Notes: generated by a model from the sequence alone, not told the origin. Positions 35,085 to 44,531 are shown, counted from the first letter of the stretch. The stretch: DNA of 64,000 bases from Candidatus Delongbacteria bacterium (GCA_020634015.1 JACKCN010000001.1:851001-915000); one strand, 5' to 3'. Program-made: numbers and translations.

Positions 35085-37074
35085 CATCCGAGTCAAGCGG
35101 GAACACGTCTTCGGGCGCAAGCGCCGGTGCCAGCACACGCTTCGGACTGTTTTCGACGCGCGAGGTCATGGGCTGGACCCGTGTGGCCGATGACCTGAGG
35201 GGTGCTGCGGACGACCTGACGGGCGCGTCCTGAGGTGTTTCACGACGCTTGGGGGTGCGTGTCCGGAACGTGCTCACCATGGCCCGCAGAGAATGAACCT
35301 GCTCATTCAGGTGCTGGGCCGAGCTGGCGGATTGCTCGGAATTCGCCGCATTCTCCTGGGTGACACGATCCATGGTCACGACCGCATCATTGATCTGGCG
35401 GATCCCGTCGGACTGCTCCTTGGAGGCGGCCGCGATTTCCGTGATCAGATTGTTGACCTTGGTATTGCTGTCGATGATCTCGCTGAGGACCACACTGACC
35501 TCGTCGGAAATCCGCACACCACCCTCGGCGTTGCGAACCGATTCCTCGATCATGTCCGCCGTGTTGCGCGCGGCTTCGGCACTGCGCTGGGCCAGATTGC
35601 GCACTTCCTCGGCCACCACCGCAAACCCCTTGCCCGCGTCGCCGGCCCTGGCCGCCTCGACGGCCGCGTTGAGCGCCAGCAGATTCGTCTGGAATGCGAT
35701 CTCATCAATGGTCTTGATGATCTTGGATGTCTGGTCGCTGCTGGACTTGATGCGGCCAATGGCTTCCACCATCCGGCCCATGGCGTTGCCGCCCTTCTCC
35801 GCGGCGACCTGGGCGGTGCGTGCAAGCCCACGGGCCTGTTCCGCATTGTCGGCATTCTGGGCTACCATCGACGACATTTCCTCGAGGGAGGATGAGATCT
35901 CCTCGATGCTGCTCGCCTGCAGGTTGGCGCCGTCGGCGATCTTCTTGGCGCCGTCGGCAATCTGCCCCGAAGCGCGTCCCACCTGATTGACCGAGATGCT
36001 GATCTGCATGAAGGCGTTCTCGAGGATGTCCATCGCCTTGTTCAGATTCCGCTTGATGATCGCGTGATCACCTTCATAGTCATTGGTGATGCGCACGGTA
36101 AGATCCCGTGCGGCAATCTTGCGCAGGGCATCCCGGGCCACGTTGATGGGATCGGTCAATGCATCCAGGATCTCATTGATCCCGGCCATCATCGGTGCGT
36201 AGACTTCATTCAGACGCTGGACATCGCCGCGCTGCGACAGATCGCCCTGTTTCACACCGTTCAGCACCTGGCCCGTTTCACGTCGGTAGCCGACATACGC
36301 ATTGCGGTCAGCCCACTCAACACCGATGCCGATCGGCTTGCCTTGCCCATCGCTCAGCATGTTCGCGGTGACTCCGAATTCCAGCTCACCGATCCGGACT
36401 TCGGATGTCACGGGCAACAAGGATGGATTGGCCAGCAGGCGTCGCTGATGATCGGGCGTGCGGTGAAACTGGTCGATGTTCTGACCAATCAGGTTGTCCA
36501 CATCAAAGGTGGACAGGAACTTCCGGATCTCCAGCTGATACTTGCGGAACATCGCCTTGACCGAGGGATTCAGGTAGGTGATGCAGAGGTTGCGGTCGCA
36601 GGTCATGTAATAGGTCTGTGATCCTTCGATCAGCGATTCGAGACTGGCGGCACGTGTTTCAGTTTCCACCGATCTGGTCTCATCCGTGATCTGCAGGGTG
36701 CCGCCCCCGGGCTCGTTTGCACTCCCCGTCATGGGTACCCAGTTGAAACGCCAGGAACGGCTTGCGGATTTGAGGCGCCAGTCGCCTGGCCGTTCGGAAG
36801 AGATGTTCTCGCCCAGAGCGAACACAGGCTTGAGACTTGCCCCGATCAGTTGCACCAGATTCAGACCGTAGACCTCGGACTCAAGTCCAGCCTTCGACTC
36901 GTTCAGCAGCTGGGCAGCCGCAGGGTTGACATCCTGTATACGCAGCTCCCCGTCCAGATGGATGATCGCGACCTTCGCGGACTCGACGGCATGCCGGAGG
37001 GCTGCCAGCTCCTGGGTGCGGTCCGGATTGTCCACATACCCGCCGTGGCCTGAGGATGAGTTGTCCATTGCCAT
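35065..37074 (-). CDS. Soluble methyl-accepting chemotaxis protein with PAS domains
   Basis: 669 residues and no transmembrane segment. Residues ~20-270 hold two PAS-like modules (VESAKVAIIHLDGELRIQDV; EGSQTYYMTCDRNLCITYLN), then a HAMP-like linker, then a signalling coiled coil with the conserved hairpin tip IDEIAFQTNLLALNAAVEAA and VVAEEVRNLAQRSAEAA. A ~55-residue proline/arginine/serine-rich tail ends in DFGDF, which fits the xFxxF tethering pentapeptide for CheR/CheB. It probably senses an intracellular cue. Lies between cheW and cheR. Confidence 0.93.
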   Translation of the reverse strand: MAMDNSSSGHGGYVDNPDRTQELAALRHAVESAKVAIIHLDGELRIQDVNPAAAQLLNESKAGLESEVYGLNLVQLIGASLKPVFALGENISSERPGDWRLKSASRSWRFNWVPMTGSANEPGGGTLQITDETRSVETETRAASLESLIEGSQTYYMTCDRNLCITYLNPSVKAMFRKYQLEIRKFLSTFDVDNLIGQNIDQFHRTPDHQRRLLANPSLLPVTSEVRIGELEFGVTANMLSDGQGKPIGIGVEWADRNAYVGYRRETGQVLNGVKQGDLSQRGDVQRLNEVYAPMMAGINEILDALTDPINVARDALRKIAARDLTVRITNDYEGDHAIIKRNLNKAMDILENAFMQISISVNQVGRASGQIADGAKKIADGANLQASSIEEISSSLEEMSSMVAQNADNAEQARGLARTAQVAAEKGGNAMGRMVEAIGRIKSSSDQTSKIIKTIDEIAFQTNLLALNAAVEAARAGDAGKGFAVVAEEVRNLAQRSAEAARNTADMIEESVRNAEGGVRISDEVSVVLSEIIDSNTKVNNLITEIAAASKEQSDGIRQINDAVVTMDRVTQENAANSEQSASSAQHLNEQVHSLRAMVSTFRTRTPKRRETPQDAPVRSSAAPLRSSATRVQPMTSRVENSPKRVLAPALAPEDVFPLDSDDDFGDF

Positions 37075-37094
37075 GAGTGTCTCCCGTCTGGAAA

Positions 37095-37616
37095 TCAGGC
37101 GATTGATTTTTCAAGTGTTTCTGAAATGGGCACCAGGCCATCGGCGCGCAGAACTTCCCGCATGTCCAGGAGGACCTTTATTCCCAACTCGTTGCGCGCG
37201 ATTCCGCGAATGAAGCTCCGGCATTCGCCGGCTCCGATCGAGGGCGGTTCCTCGATGGCTTCCCCTGAGATGTCCAGCACTTCGGATACGGTGTCGACGA
37301 CCACACTCATCTGCAGTGAACTTTCCCCATCGGGAATGTCGACGACGATGATGCATGTCTCGGGAGTGTCCGTGGCCGGGGGCAGGCCGAACTTGGTGCG
37401 CAGATCCACCACCGGGATGATCCGTCCGCGCAGGTTGATCACGCCCCGGATGTATCTGGGTGTTCGCGGAACGGGTGTCACATCCATCAGGCCGATGATC
37501 TCCCGGACGACCAGGATTTCAAGCCCGTAGGTTTCAGCACCCAGCGTGAACGTCAGGTACTTGCCGGCATCACCGGCCACCTGATTCGGTTTCGACTCCA
37601 CACATCCCTCCATCAT
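37095..37616 (-). CDS. cheW: CheW coupling protein
   Basis: 173 residues. YLTFTLGAETYGLEILVVRE, VPRTPRYIRGVINLRGRIIP (conserved IRGVINLRG) and VVDLRTKFGLP make a standard CheW SH3-like fold, with the C-terminal half carrying VVDTVSEVLDIS. It bridges the adjacent receptor to CheA. Gaps of about 20-24 nt on both sides indicate cotranscription with the second cheA upstream and the receptor downstream. Confidence 0.95.
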   Translation of the reverse strand: MMEGCVESKPNQVAGDAGKYLTFTLGAETYGLEILVVREIIGLMDVTPVPRTPRYIRGVINLRGRIIPVVDLRTKFGLPPATDTPETCIIVVDIPDGESSLQMSVVVDTVSEVLDISGEAIEEPPSIGAGECRSFIRGIARNELGIKVLLDMREVLRADGLVPISETLEKSIA

Positions 37617-37640
37617 GAATCAGCTTTGACACATGGAACT

Positions 37641-40526
37641 CTATCGACCGGCCAAAGGCGAATCCACAGTGCCGGAGCTTCTTGAGCCGGGCATGACGGG
37701 ATTTAGTTCGCAGGTCGGACAGGTCAGCCCGCCGACATCCAGAATCAGGCCAACCCGACCGTCTCCGAGGATGCAGCCGCCGGAGATGCCGGGCACCCCA
37801 CGAAGGGTGGCTCCGAGGCTCTTGATCACGACTTGCTGCTGGCCAAGGACCCGGTTCACAAGCAGTGCGAATCGGCGTTCCAGATGTTCCACGATGATCA
37901 GGACCGCACCATTGCGCGTTTCCATTTCCGTCCGTCCGAATGTGGCCGCCAGATCCACCAGCGGAAGCATGCCTTCGGGTTGTCGCAGCGCGACTCCACG
38001 ACCGATGATCTGCTCGAGTTGGGCCTGTGCCGGCTCCACCAGCCTGACGATGGACTGGGATGGCAGCACGTAGGTCTGGCCCCCCGCTCGCACAAGCATG
38101 CCTTCGATGATCGCCATCGTCAGTGGCAATTGTATCCGGAAGGTGGTGCCCCTGCCGACCTCACTGTCGAGATGGATCGTGCCGCGCAGGGCATTGATGG
38201 ATTCCCGCACGACATCCATTCCGACCCCGCGCCCGGAAATGTCCGTGACCTGACGCGATGTACTGAAGCCGGGAAGAAAGATCAGCTGCTGCAGTTCCTT
38301 GGGGCCCAGTTGGGAATCCACGGGAATCAATCCGCGCTGAATCGCCGTTTGCCGCAGAGCCTCGGGATTCAGACCCTGGCCATCGTCCTGAAGTTCGATC
38401 CAGATGCTGCCACCGCGCTGCCAGGCCCTGAGGCTCAGGTTTCCTTTGGCCGGCTTGCCCGATGCGACACGCTGGTCAGGATCACTCTCAAGTCCGTGAT
38501 CCACCGCATTCCGGACCAGATGCAGCAGGGGATCCCCGATGCGGTCCACAACACTCTTGTCAAGCTGCGTGTCTTCGCCATCCAGATGGAAGTGGAGGGG
38601 TTTGTTCGTCTTGCGGGACAGATCGCGGGCGAGGCGCGCCATCTTGTCGAAAACGGGTTGGATCGGCACCAGACGCAGTCCGGTGGCCATTTCCTGCAAG
38701 TCGCGTGAGATTTTGTCCAGTTGGGCGATCAGCTGGACCAGCTTCGGGGAGCGGGCCACGCTCCTGAGTTCGGGGTTTTGTACCACCAGAGTTTCGGCAA
38801 TCACCAGTTCGCCAATGGTATCAACGAGCAGGTCCAGTTTCCGGGAGTCCACCTTCACACTCTGTGCGAAGCTGGAGTCCAAGGGCTTTCGCCCAGTGTC
38901 CACGGACTGGGTTTGGCTTCGCAGCGCATGGCTCACATCCCGTGCACTGACCTGCCCGCTTTTCACCAGTACCTCACCCAGGCGCCGTGGCGCATGGCCT
39001 TCCTGCTTGGACAACGCGATCTCCAGATCCTCAGGGCTGACCTGGCGTTGCTCCAGCAGCAGCTTTCCAATGGGCTGCCGTTCCCCGGATTCCTGGCGCG
39101 CCAGAGCCTGTTGGACGAGGCGGCGTGAGGTCATTCCCTGTTCGATCAGGATTTCACCGAGTCTGGGTGGCTCCGAGCGTGACTGTTCCAGAAGTCCGGC
39201 TGCCAGTGATGCCGGATCCAGCTGTTGGCGGGCCATCAGAATCGCCCCCAGGGGGCGGTCGTCCTGTGGCGATCCCGAACTCTGGAAATCGATCTGGTCC
39301 CAAGCATCCATCAGGGCAGTGATCAGAGACTGGGCAGAGGGAAGCTCGACTCGCTCAAGCCCCTGGTTCAATCCTTCTTTGAGAGCTTCGATCATGGTCT
39401 TGAGAACGTCTATCGAGTCGTACAACAGATCGACGATCGTCTCGGTCAGGGGTTGATCCTTCTTCCTGACTCGGTCAAGCACCGTTTCCGTATGGTGGGC
39501 CAACCGGCGCATGGCCTCGAGGCCGAAGAATCCGGACAGGCCTTTGATCGTGTGAAAAGCCCGGAACACACCGTTCAGATCTTCTTGCTCATCCCTGTGC
39601 TTTTCGAGCCTGAGCAGGAGCACATCGACATTCTCGAGGTGCTCGAGTGACTCCTGAAGGAAATCTCCAAGCAGCAGCCTGTCTTGCGGCAACACAGCCC
39701 AGCAGTCTTCTTCCGGTTCCTGGCATTCCGAGTGGCAGACTGGCTCGAAGCTGAACTCATCCTCCATTGATAGGGGAGCAATACTCTGCGCACCCTTCGA
39801 GCCACCCGTCGACGCCGCGCTGACCAGTACGGCCAACACTTCTTCATGTGACTCGGGTTGTTCCTCGTCATTGACGACCCAGTCGAGTTGGCGCTTCAAC
39901 CAATCCCAGGCCAGAAAGAACGGGTCGATGGCCAGCTGCTGATCTTCGGCTCGAAGCAGATCCTCTGCCGCATGGCAAAGCAATTCCACATCCTTTTGCC
40001 CCAGCAGACCTGCATCGCTCTTGATTGTGTGCAAGTGCCGACGCAACTCAGCGAAGCTGCTCGCCTCGGGATTGTTTTCAAGGCCGAGCAGCACGTGCTG
40101 GATCTCGTCCAGAGTCCCTGGCAGGTTCTCGAGAAAGTCCCGCAGAATGTTCTCACTCACATATCCGGGCAATCTGGAACGCCAAACACTCCATCCCGAA
40201 CCGTCCTGTACCATCTCAGGTAGGGCACCGTCTGCACGATCGGCAAAATTCCCGGACAGCAACTCCTGCAGCTTCTGGATCAGACTTCCCAACTCCTCTG
40301 CCAGATGCGCCGTTGGACTGTCTGATTGCTTCTCAAGCAGGAACAGCATCTGCGCCAACCACTGGGCACCTGACGCCAATCCTTCGGCTTCGGCAAGATC
40401 CCGGAGAGTGGTGACCTGCCGTACGAGAAAGTCTGCGGACTGAATGTCGTCAAGATCCGCCAGGACCAGTTCTTCGGCCAGCTTCTCAACACCAAGCTCC
40501 AGTACATTGTGCGCCGGGGACGGCAT
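37641..40526 (-). CDS. Large CheA kinase with two HPt domains and four MshEN-like repeats
   Basis: 961 residues. HPt1 near 120-220 with His166 in RRHLHTIKSDAGLLG; HPt2 near 283-400 with His325 in FRAFHTIKGLSGFFG. Then four ~24-residue repeats at about 424, 455, 484 and 514 (RPLGAILMARQQLD..., RLGEILIEQGMTSRRL..., QPIGKLLLEQRQVS..., RRLGEVLVKSGQVS...), like the LGxxLxxxG motifs of MshEN/GSPII_E N-terminal domains. P3, P4 (LLHLVRNAVDHGLES, DISGRGVGMDVVRE) and P5 follow. No CheY-binding P2 is evident. It ends TCPTCELNP. The chosen ATG (40526) is inside a longer frame that reads through repeat DNA. Confidence 0.9.
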   Translation of the reverse strand: MPSPAHNVLELGVEKLAEELVLADLDDIQSADFLVRQVTTLRDLAEAEGLASGAQWLAQMLFLLEKQSDSPTAHLAEELGSLIQKLQELLSGNFADRADGALPEMVQDGSGWSVWRSRLPGYVSENILRDFLENLPGTLDEIQHVLLGLENNPEASSFAELRRHLHTIKSDAGLLGQKDVELLCHAAEDLLRAEDQQLAIDPFFLAWDWLKRQLDWVVNDEEQPESHEEVLAVLVSAASTGGSKGAQSIAPLSMEDEFSFEPVCHSECQEPEEDCWAVLPQDRLLLGDFLQESLEHLENVDVLLLRLEKHRDEQEDLNGVFRAFHTIKGLSGFFGLEAMRRLAHHTETVLDRVRKKDQPLTETIVDLLYDSIDVLKTMIEALKEGLNQGLERVELPSAQSLITALMDAWDQIDFQSSGSPQDDRPLGAILMARQQLDPASLAAGLLEQSRSEPPRLGEILIEQGMTSRRLVQQALARQESGERQPIGKLLLEQRQVSPEDLEIALSKQEGHAPRRLGEVLVKSGQVSARDVSHALRSQTQSVDTGRKPLDSSFAQSVKVDSRKLDLLVDTIGELVIAETLVVQNPELRSVARSPKLVQLIAQLDKISRDLQEMATGLRLVPIQPVFDKMARLARDLSRKTNKPLHFHLDGEDTQLDKSVVDRIGDPLLHLVRNAVDHGLESDPDQRVASGKPAKGNLSLRAWQRGGSIWIELQDDGQGLNPEALRQTAIQRGLIPVDSQLGPKELQQLIFLPGFSTSRQVTDISGRGVGMDVVRESINALRGTIHLDSEVGRGTTFRIQLPLTMAIIEGMLVRAGGQTYVLPSQSIVRLVEPAQAQLEQIIGRGVALRQPEGMLPLVDLAATFGRTEMETRNGAVLIIVEHLERRFALLVNRVLGQQQVVIKSLGATLRGVPGISGGCILGDGRVGLILDVGGLTCPTCELNPVMPGSRSSGTVDSPLAGR

Positions 40527-40559
40527 ATGTCTTCTCCAGATGATGCCCCATGCCCACAT

Positions 40560-40578
40560 GGGTGGCTCCAAGGGTGGG
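40560..40578 (+). repeat. GGGTGGCTCC motif, single intergenic copy
   Basis: GGGTGGCTCCAAGGGTGGG lies in the 119-bp gap between the divergent large cheA and the SDR gene, the same double block (GGGTGGCTCC + GGGTGG) seen at 10495, 10800 and, inverted, at 51741 and 51924. Confidence 0.7.
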
Positions 40579-40645
40579 TTACAGGGGTTATCGGCACGAC
40601 GAATGGAAGTTTCAGGTCAAGTAATGACGGAGGAAGGAGGTCCTT

Positions 40646-41344
40646 GTGAAGGACTCAACGCCCAGAGCACTTGTCACCGGTGGAAGCAGCGGAATCGGTC
40701 GGGAGCTTGTACTCGGGTTGGACTCCAGAGGCTGGCAAGTCGATTTCTGTGGCAGAAATGCGCATGGCCTTGATGAAACGGCCAGGCATACGAATTCAGC
40801 ATTGGGGTTTCAGTGTGACCTTGCATTGCACTCGGACACTCTGAAACTGGTCCATGATCTGGCAGCCCGCGGCCCCTTGAATCTGCTGGTGAACAATGCG
40901 GGGTCTTTCCAGCCCGGCCTGCTGGAGAGTCAGGACGCGTCCATGATTGCGCGTGAGATCCAGATCAATCTCGTGGCACCTCTGCAATTGTTGTCCGAGC
41001 TGTTGCGAGCTGACCTGTTCTCAAGGGACAGCAGGATCATCACCATCTTGAGCGTCGCAGCAAACACTGTGTTTTCAGGGAGTTCGATCTATGGTGGCGC
41101 GAAGGCTGGGCTGGCGCAGGCAATGAATGTCGTTCGTGAGGAACTGCGCGAGAAAGGCATTCTGGTGTGCAATGTCCATCCCGGAGCCACCCTGACCCCT
41201 GCCTGGGGCGAGCAAGGACAAAAGCTGGCAGAAAAGCTGATGCCGGCAGAATCATTGGCCCGGATCATACTGGACAGCTGCCTGGGCGATCCAAGGGTTC
41301 TGGTGGAAGAGCTCGTTCTCCGCCCGCCAACGGGAGATTTATAG
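40646..41344 (+). CDS. Short-chain dehydrogenase/reductase
   Basis: 232 residues. NAD(P) motif ALVTGGSSGIGRELVLGL at residues 8-25, LLVNNAGSF, catalytic Ser in ILSVAANTV and YGGAKAGLAQAMNVV (YxxxK). GTG start with GGAGG 5 nt upstream. Substrate unknown; the family covers 3-oxoacyl reductases, sugar and steroid dehydrogenases. It begins a plus-strand group facing away from the large cheA. Confidence 0.9.
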   Translation: MKDSTPRALVTGGSSGIGRELVLGLDSRGWQVDFCGRNAHGLDETARHTNSALGFQCDLALHSDTLKLVHDLAARGPLNLLVNNAGSFQPGLLESQDASMIAREIQINLVAPLQLLSELLRADLFSRDSRIITILSVAANTVFSGSSIYGGAKAGLAQAMNVVREELREKGILVCNVHPGATLTPAWGEQGQKLAEKLMPAESLARIILDSCLGDPRVLVEELVLRPPTGDL

Positions 41345-41380
41345 AACGGGCGCTGAAACAAGAACGCCTGATTCGAGTTC

Positions 41381-41418
41381 AAAAGCCGAGTTGACCGCAA
41401 CTGTCGGGTCGGCCTTTT
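41381..41418 (+). terminator. Possible terminator after the SDR gene
   Basis: AAAAGCCGA and TCGGCCTTTT form an imperfect stem (one bulged C) with a T4 tail 37 nt after the SDR stop. The loop is long, so this is a weak call. Confidence 0.35.
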
Positions 41419-41446
41419 CAATGCAAGACTGAAAGGATGAATCTGA

Positions 41447-42130
41447 ATGGACCAGCGTTACAATTTCGCCGATCCTGCACTGCGTGATCTGAGCATCAGC
41501 GAGCGAACGAGTTACATCCGGAAAGTGTTCGGTCTCGTTCTCGTCGGACTGCTTGTCGCGGCGGCGGGCGCGCAGGTGGGCATGTCTCCGTCGATTCTGC
41601 CGCTTGTCGCCGGTTCCCCGTTCATCTCCTTTCTGCTGTTGATAGGAATGGTGATCTGGGCCCAGAAGGCTTCCAACGGCCCCAAGGCGATACCGATCTT
41701 CTACGGCTTCACCTTCGTGGCAGGAGCCGTGATCGCGCCGGTGATCTACGTGACCACGCACCAATTGGGCGGCTCCCAGATTCTGGCCAATGCAATGCTT
41801 CTGACGGGCTTGAATGTGGTGGGACTGGCCGCGTTCAGCTGGTTCTCGAAGAAGGACTTCAGCTTCCTTGGGGGATTCCTGTTCATCGGGCTGCTGACCC
41901 TGATCGGAGCACAGCTCCTGAATCTCTTCTTCTTCAAGAGCAGCAGCATGGTGATGGCCACATCCATCGTTGGCGCATTGCTGTTCAATGGATTCCTGCT
42001 GTATGATCTGAGCAGGGTGATGAACAGCAGCCGCCAGATCCCCCCAACCGTAGCCGCGCTGACCCTTTTTCTTGATATCTTCAACCTGTTCCTTTTCATC
42101 CTGAGAATCATGGGTGGCAATCGGGACTGA
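41447..42130 (+). CDS. Bax inhibitor-1/YccA family membrane protein
   Basis: 227 residues, starting MDQRYNFADPALRDLSISER, a soluble N-terminus followed by about seven hydrophobic segments (VFGLVLVGLLVAAAGA, SFLLLIGMVIWA, GFLFIGLLTLIGAQLLNLFF, IFNLFLFILRIM). This is the YbhL/YccA group (BI-1), which modulates FtsH or forms a pH-sensitive calcium leak. AAGGATG precedes the start. Confidence 0.9.
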   Translation: MDQRYNFADPALRDLSISERTSYIRKVFGLVLVGLLVAAAGAQVGMSPSILPLVAGSPFISFLLLIGMVIWAQKASNGPKAIPIFYGFTFVAGAVIAPVIYVTTHQLGGSQILANAMLLTGLNVVGLAAFSWFSKKDFSFLGGFLFIGLLTLIGAQLLNLFFFKSSSMVMATSIVGALLFNGFLLYDLSRVMNSSRQIPPTVAALTLFLDIFNLFLFILRIMGGNRD

Positions 42131-42151
42131 CGAGCACTGCACTCAACACTG

Positions 42152-42185
42152 ATGCCGGGCTCTTTCTGGATGCCCGGCATTTTTC
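42152..42185 (+). terminator. Rho-independent terminator after the BI-1 gene
   Basis: ATGCCGGGC pairs with GCCCGGCAT around an 11-nt loop and is followed by TTTTC, 22 nt after the stop codon. It lies only ~20 nt before the lptF ATG, so lptFG expression needs read-through. Confidence 0.82.
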
Positions 42186-42204
42186 ATAGGCAGATCCTCA
42201 CTGG

Positions 42205-43461
42205 ATGTCCCGACTCACCCGCTACATCCTGCGCGAGCACATCGCTCCCTTCATCTACAGCCTGCTGTTGATCGTGTTTCTGTTCGTGCTGAATTTTGCA
42301 TTTCAGGTGCTGGGCAAGATTCTGGGCAAGGGATTGCCCGGAGGCTTGATCCTGGAATTCTTCCTGTACAACATCGCCTGGATCCTGGCTCTTGCAGTCC
42401 CGATGGCTGCCCTGATCGCCAGCTTGATGGCATTCGGCCGTCTGGCATCCGATCACGAAATCACTGCTCTGAAGTCGACCGGCGTGAGCGTGTTCCGTCT
42501 GATCTATCCGGTTCTGGTGGCCGGAACCCTGATCTGCGTGGCCATGATCTCGTACAACAATTGGGTGCTGCCGGATTTCAACTACAAGTCCAGCCTCCTG
42601 AGAAAAACCATCTACCGCAAGCAACCGACCATGCAGCTGGAAGAAGGCATGTTTCTGCAGGATGTCCCGGGATACGTTCTCAACGCCCGCCGGGTGGATT
42701 CCAACACGCAGCGAATGTACTCCGTCACGATCTTCGACGAGAGCGACCGCAAACTGCACACGACGATTGTTGCAGACTCGGCTGATCTTGCATTCGAAGA
42801 GTCGCTGGCGAGTTTTGAACTTCACCTCTTCGACGGTCAGATCCACCAGCGACGCTGGGCCAAGGACAATGATTACACACGCCTGGATTTCCGTGAAAGT
42901 CTCATGCAGATCGCAGCGAGAAACATGGTCATCAATCGACAGACCTCGAAGTACCGGGGAGATCGCGAACTGTCCATCGGGCAGATGCTCGAACGTATTC
43001 GACGCTGGGAGGAAACACCGGATCGGAATCTGGAACGCATCCGCAGTGCCTGGGTCGAGATCCACAAGAAGTTCTCTATTCCGGTCGCCATCATTCTGTT
43101 CGTGTTGATCGGTGGCCCTCTGGGCATCAAATCGGGTAGCGGCAGCCTGGTTGTTTCCGGCATGCTGTCCGTGATCTTCTTTCTGGGCTACTGGATCTTC
43201 CTGATCGGAGGTGAGGATCTGGCGGATGCGGGCTATGTATCACCCTTGGTCGCGATGTGGACTCCGAATGTCCTGCTGCTGATTCTTGGAATCTGGTTGA
43301 TGCGTTCCGCCATGCGGGACGGAACCCCGATCCAGCTTCCCGGCTGGGTTGACCGGCTGTTCAAGCGCAATCTCAATGACAGCGAACAGGATCGGCTTGA
43401 GAACGAGGCAATGGCCGAACTGGCGCGAGAGCTTGAGCAGGAATCGGAAACCAAATCGTGA
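42205..43461 (+). CDS. lptF: LPS export permease LptF (YjgP/YjgQ family)
   Basis: 418 residues. MSRLTRYILREHIAPFIYSL opens the first of three N-terminal membrane helices; a large periplasmic beta-jellyroll (~residues 105-285) follows, then three more helices (PVAIILFVLIGGPLGI, GMLSVIFFLGYWIFLIGGE, PNVLLLILGIWL). With LptG and the LptB ATPase it pulls LPS from the inner membrane. The stop overlaps the lptG GTG by 4 nt. Consistent with lipid A genes elsewhere in the window. lptB is not here. Confidence 0.93.
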   Translation: MSRLTRYILREHIAPFIYSLLLIVFLFVLNFAFQVLGKILGKGLPGGLILEFFLYNIAWILALAVPMAALIASLMAFGRLASDHEITALKSTGVSVFRLIYPVLVAGTLICVAMISYNNWVLPDFNYKSSLLRKTIYRKQPTMQLEEGMFLQDVPGYVLNARRVDSNTQRMYSVTIFDESDRKLHTTIVADSADLAFEESLASFELHLFDGQIHQRRWAKDNDYTRLDFRESLMQIAARNMVINRQTSKYRGDRELSIGQMLERIRRWEETPDRNLERIRSAWVEIHKKFSIPVAIILFVLIGGPLGIKSGSGSLVVSGMLSVIFFLGYWIFLIGGEDLADAGYVSPLVAMWTPNVLLLILGIWLMRSAMRDGTPIQLPGWVDRLFKRNLNDSEQDRLENEAMAELARELEQESETKS

Positions 43462-44531
43462 GCATCCTGACCCGTTACATTCTCAAACGCTTTCTGATCA
43501 TCGGACTGGCGACTCTGGCCGCCGCCGTGATGACTTTCATCACGGTGGACTTGATGGACCACCTGGACAAGTTCATCGAGAGCGGCACTCCACGTTCGGA
43601 GATCATCCGCTACTACCTGCTCTACACTCCTCATATCGTGTATCTCATTTCCCCGGTGGCGCTGCTGCTGACAACAATGTTCACTCTGGGGGGACTGGTC
43701 CGTACCAGCGAAATCACCGCCATGAAGGCGAGCGGAGTCAATCCCCTGCGTATCCTGATGACTCTCTCGGGGATGGGTCTCGTGATCAGTCTGGGAGTCC
43801 TGCTGCTGGGTGAAACCCTGGTGCCGGACACCGCCAAGGAACGGCTCGAGATCTACGAAACAAGAATCCGGAAACGGCCGGAAACCATGCTTCAGAACAG
43901 TGGACGGATCTACTTCCAGAACGATTCAGCCAGTGTCTTCGCACTGGACAACTTCAACCTCGTTGAACAGCAGGGAAGCAAGGCGGTCTGGCTCGAGTTC
44001 GAAGATGGTCGACTGGCGCGGCGCCTGGACGCCATCGCCGTGGAGAAGTCGGATTCCGGATGGGTGTTCGTGGACGGCGTGGAGCGTGTACTGATCCCTG
44101 AATCCCGCTGGAATCGATTTGATCGGGTGCCTGTCCCGCGGTTGCACCTGGACCCCAATGATATCCGGAACCTTCGCGCGAAACCGGAAGAAATGAATCT
44201 TGGCGAGCTGGGAGTCTTCATTCGAAGACAGGAACAGGCCGGGGCGCCCATCCTTCGCTGGGAAGTGGACCGTCAGGTGAAAATGGCCATGCCCTTTGCG
44301 AACCTCGTGATCGTTCTGTTCGGAGTTCCCATCGCCATGCGCCGCAGTTTCGGAGGTATCGGCGTGGGATTCGGGATCAGCCTGCTGTGCTGCTTCCTGT
44401 ATTACGGAGCCCAGGTGTTCGCAAGAAACTTTGGCTATGAAGGGCTGCTGACTCCCTTGCAGGCTGGCTGGCTGCCCAATGTGGCATTCATGCTGCTGAC
44501 ACTGGTCTTCTATCGCGGCCTTGATACGTGA
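43458..44531 (+). CDS. lptG: LPS export permease LptG (YjgP/YjgQ family)
   Basis: 357 residues, GTG start. ILTRYILKRFLIIGLATLAA begins the first helix, then LLYTPHIVYLISPVALLLTT and KASGVNPLRILMTLSGMGL (coupling-helix region facing LptB), a periplasmic domain and three final helices (PFANLVIVLFGVPIAMRR, GISLLCCFLYYGAQVF). It pairs with LptF. Which of the two paralogues is F or G is set by order only. Confidence 0.92.
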   Translation: MSILTRYILKRFLIIGLATLAAAVMTFITVDLMDHLDKFIESGTPRSEIIRYYLLYTPHIVYLISPVALLLTTMFTLGGLVRTSEITAMKASGVNPLRILMTLSGMGLVISLGVLLLGETLVPDTAKERLEIYETRIRKRPETMLQNSGRIYFQNDSASVFALDNFNLVEQQGSKAVWLEFEDGRLARRLDAIAVEKSDSGWVFVDGVERVLIPESRWNRFDRVPVPRLHLDPNDIRNLRAKPEEMNLGELGVFIRRQEQAGAPILRWEVDRQVKMAMPFANLVIVLFGVPIAMRRSFGGIGVGFGISLLCCFLYYGAQVFARNFGYEGLLTPLQAGWLPNVAFMLLTLVFYRGLDT

